Source: Betaproteobacteria bacterium
Lineage (GTDB): Bacteria; Pseudomonadota; Gammaproteobacteria; Burkholderiales; SG8-41
Reading direction: 5' to 3'
Length of the DNA: 48,856 bases
Assembly (NCBI GenBank): GCA_900299145.1
Contig: OMIN01000064.1
Span: 1-48,856 of the forward strand
Made by a program: the position numbers and the translations under genes. Shown here piece by piece: positions 47,060-48,856 of this stretch (positions are counted from its first letter, which is position 1; each line of letters starts with the position of its first letter). The notes under the pieces are model-generated. The model was not told the DNA's origin. It ran no database searches and saw nothing but the letters and a program-made list of their open reading frames with translations.

Positions 47060-48856
47060 GAGCCGATCTCTCCGCCGTCCGTTTTGGTAATCGCAACCAC
47101 CGAGGGCCGGGGTGGCATGTCTGGTTTAAATTCCGGCCAGCGCGTTGACGGCTTGTCGAAGGTCGAACCTTTTTCATCCGCCGGGTGCTGTACCGACAGG
47201 AATAGTGTCTTGCCGTCGGGGGTGAACGCCGGGCCGGTGACTTCCGCGCCGCGCGGACAACTGAAGAAATTGCGGGTGATACCGCGGTACTGGCCGCTGG
47301 TTTCGGCAGCGTAGAGGCTGTCGGCGAAGCCGGCAAAATCGTCTTGCCCATCGGTGGCGATCCACGCGCGCCCCCTTTGATCGAAGGCAATGTTGTCGGG
47401 TGCCGCTATCCAGCCGGTGGCCGAAACCGGGCCAAGGTAGCGCGCGCCGTGGTCGGCGTTTTTCGGATCGCCGCCGAGGACAAAAAACTCCCACGCACAA
47501 TCGGTGGCTTCGTGATCGGGCTTGCCGTTCACCATGGGTGGAATGATTTCGATGATGTGGCCAAATTTGTTGGGGCCGCGCGGGTTGGCAGCATCGACTT
47601 GTTCGGGTTTGCGGTTCTCGTTAAACGTGCACACGACATAGACGCGGCCCGTCGCAGGATTGACTTCCACGTCCTCCGGCCGATCCATCGGCGTTGCACC
47701 CAGCAGATCAGCGGCCCGGCGCGCATCAATAACCACATCGCCCTGATTCTCGAAACCGTTGGCTTTGGTGAGCGGCCCCTGCCCGAATACCAGCGGCAGC
47801 CACTGCTCCTTGTCCACCGTGAAGCGTGCGACATACAGCGTACCGTCGTCGAGCAGATCACGCCCGCTTTCCGGCCGCGCCGGATCATACGCATCGCGGG
47901 TAACGAATTTATAAACGTACTCCATGCGTTTGTCGTCACCCTTATACAGGGCAACCCGGCCGTCGTGGCTTACGACGGTGTTCGCGCATTCCTGATTGCA
48001 GCGGCCCAGCGCTGTGCGTTTCACCGGCACGGATTTTGGATCATAGGGATCGATTTCCACGACCCAGCCAAAGCGGTTGACTTCGTTGGGCTCCTTATTT
48101 AGATGGAAGCGGTCGAAGTAACGGCCCCACGGGTTGCGGCCATTGCCTTCAATACCCATGCGTTGCCAAGCGGCGGCCTCGCGGCCGGTGCTGGCGTCGC
48201 CAATAAAACTATTGTGTATGTTCTCCTCTGCGGTAAGCACGGTGCCCCACGGCGTAGTGCCGCCCGCGCAATTCGCCAGCGTGCCGATCACGCGCCGGCC
48301 GCTGACGTCGGCGCGGGTGGACATGCGCGGATGCCCCGACGCCGGCCCGGCTATGCGCATGGCTGTACTGCGTGCCGAGATGCGCCGATTGTAGGGGCTG
48401 GCGGTATTCACCATCCATTGCCCGCCGCGATTTTCGACTTCGACAATGGAATGGCCGACAGCTGCCATCTCTGTTTCACACTGCTCGCGGGTTGCGTTTT
48501 TGTTGTACTCGGCGGCGTTGTAGCCCGGCCACATCAAGGACGCCAGCACGTATTCATGATTCACACACAATAGCCCGCGCGTGGAATTGTTCGAGCCGCG
48601 CGGCAGTGGCATGAACGCGATGTAATCGTTGTTGGCGCCAAATTGCCGCTCCTGCGCAGCCGCCGTTTGTTGTTTGGGATTGAAGGCCGGGGCGTCGGCA
48701 TGCAATGGGTCACCCCAGCGCAGCAGCACGTTCACTTTATACCCGGGCGCGACGTGATGGGTCTCATCCAGAAACCGGCCGGATTCGGTAAACGTTAGCG
48801 ACGAACCGGCGGGCGCCGGCGGCTTCGGCGGCGCTGGTGCGGCGCAACCAAAAAGA
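47056..48856 (-). CDS. PhoX-like (DUF839) secreted phosphatase-family protein, 5' end outside window
   Basis: Beta-propeller protein of the PhoX/DUF839 family; about 600 residues lie in the window and the frame is open to the edge, so the true start is outside. Family blocks include LLCVNHEYVLASLMWPGYN, GRRVIGTLANCAGGTTPWGT followed by VLTAEENIHNSF, GRYFDRFHLNKEPNEVNRFG, CNQECANTVVSHDGRVALY and the C-terminal CPRGAEVTGPAFTPDGKTLF. PhoX enzymes are Ca/Fe-dependent alkaline phosphatases, usually Tat-exported; the Tat signal would be upstream of the window. The most 5' residues seen, LFGCAAPAPPKPP, look like a flexible leader. Metal-ligand completeness was not checked residue by residue. Confidence 0.88.
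   Translation of the reverse strand, partial: LFGCAAPAPPKPPAPAGSSLTFTESGRFLDETHHVAPGYKVNVLLRWGDPLHADAPAFNPKQQTAAAQERQFGANNDYIAFMPLPRGSNNSTRGLLCVNHEYVLASLMWPGYNAAEYNKNATREQCETEMAAVGHSIVEVENRGGQWMVNTASPYNRRISARSTAMRIAGPASGHPRMSTRADVSGRRVIGTLANCAGGTTPWGTVLTAEENIHNSFIGDASTGREAAAWQRMGIEGNGRNPWGRYFDRFHLNKEPNEVNRFGWVVEIDPYDPKSVPVKRTALGRCNQECANTVVSHDGRVALYKGDDKRMEYVYKFVTRDAYDPARPESGRDLLDDGTLYVARFTVDKEQWLPLVFGQGPLTKANGFENQGDVVIDARRAADLLGATPMDRPEDVEVNPATGRVYVVCTFNENRKPEQVDAANPRGPNKFGHIIEIIPPMVNGKPDHEATDCAWEFFVLGGDPKNADHGARYLGPVSATGWIAAPDNIAFDQRGRAWIATDGQDDFAGFADSLYAAETSGQYRGITRNFFSCPRGAEVTGPAFTPDGKTLFLSVQHPADEKGSTFDKPSTRWPEFKPDMPPRPSVVAITKTDGGEIGS

Overview
The window is GC-rich, densely packed chromosomal DNA that looks betaproteobacterial, most likely Burkholderiales or a close relative. 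The evidence is eight Bug-type (TctC-like) tricarboxylate-transporter receptors, a System I cytochrome c maturation operon in the order ccmABCDEFGHI, the yihY/wrbA/DUF2069 neighbourhood, and metH under an SAH riboswitch. No rRNA, tRNA, CRISPR array, insertion sequence, phage or plasmid gene was seen.

Layout. 1-3583 (minus): MaoC-like protein, amidase, TauD-type dioxygenase and a Bug receptor cut by the window edge. 3717-6491 (plus): AtzH/HpxZ-like protein, MFS transporter, secreted alpha/beta hydrolase. 6636-10155 (minus): thiolase-like protein with its DUF35 partner, a terminator, then a racemase-like protein and a Bug receptor. 10304-11992: a Bug receptor, an MNT nucleotidyltransferase and a small AT-rich gene resembling an immunity protein. 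12237-17132 (minus): two Bug receptors, a UGSC-family protein with an in-frame TGA, its partner protein, and another Bug receptor behind a REP-like element. 17385-20436 (plus): class III CoA-transferase and a ThDP enzyme of the oxalyl-CoA decarboxylase type. 20497-27818: spermidine-synthase-like protein, proS, a lytic transglycosylase, a yihY gene broken by a TAA codon, wrbA, an LLM oxidoreductase, a HugZ-like protein and a DUF2069 protein. 27839-31199: Bug receptor, second TauD-type dioxygenase, HD-GYP protein. 31213-38331: ccmA to ccmI. 38388-48856: fumarylacetoacetase, a VIT1/CCC1 transporter with a ferritin-like N-terminus, rhodanese, metH, a 5'-truncated cytochrome P460-cupredoxin gene, a Bug receptor and a PhoX-like protein cut by the window edge.

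Two observations stand out. First, 14490-15089 (minus) reads as one continuous UGSC-family selenoprotein gene. The only interruption is a TGA exactly at the redox motif (Sec-Gly-Gly-Cys), and a 7-bp hairpin with a 5-nt loop follows it at the distance expected of a bacterial SECIS element. The gene overlaps its partner gene by 4 nt and lies downstream of two Bug receptor genes on the same strand. Second, a 20-bp AT-rich motif, consensus AATAAAAACAAATACTTACG, occurs 14 times at an average spacing of about 3.3 kb. It is mostly intergenic, but it also forms the stop region of ccmB, the signal-peptide core of ccmH, the start of the transglycosylase gene and an AT-rich patch inside proS. I do not recognise it as a known element.

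Most of the other genes suggest catabolism of organic acids and amides (Bug receptors, amidase, CoA-transferase, dioxygenases, fumarylacetoacetase) alongside core functions (ProS, MetH, cytochrome c maturation).
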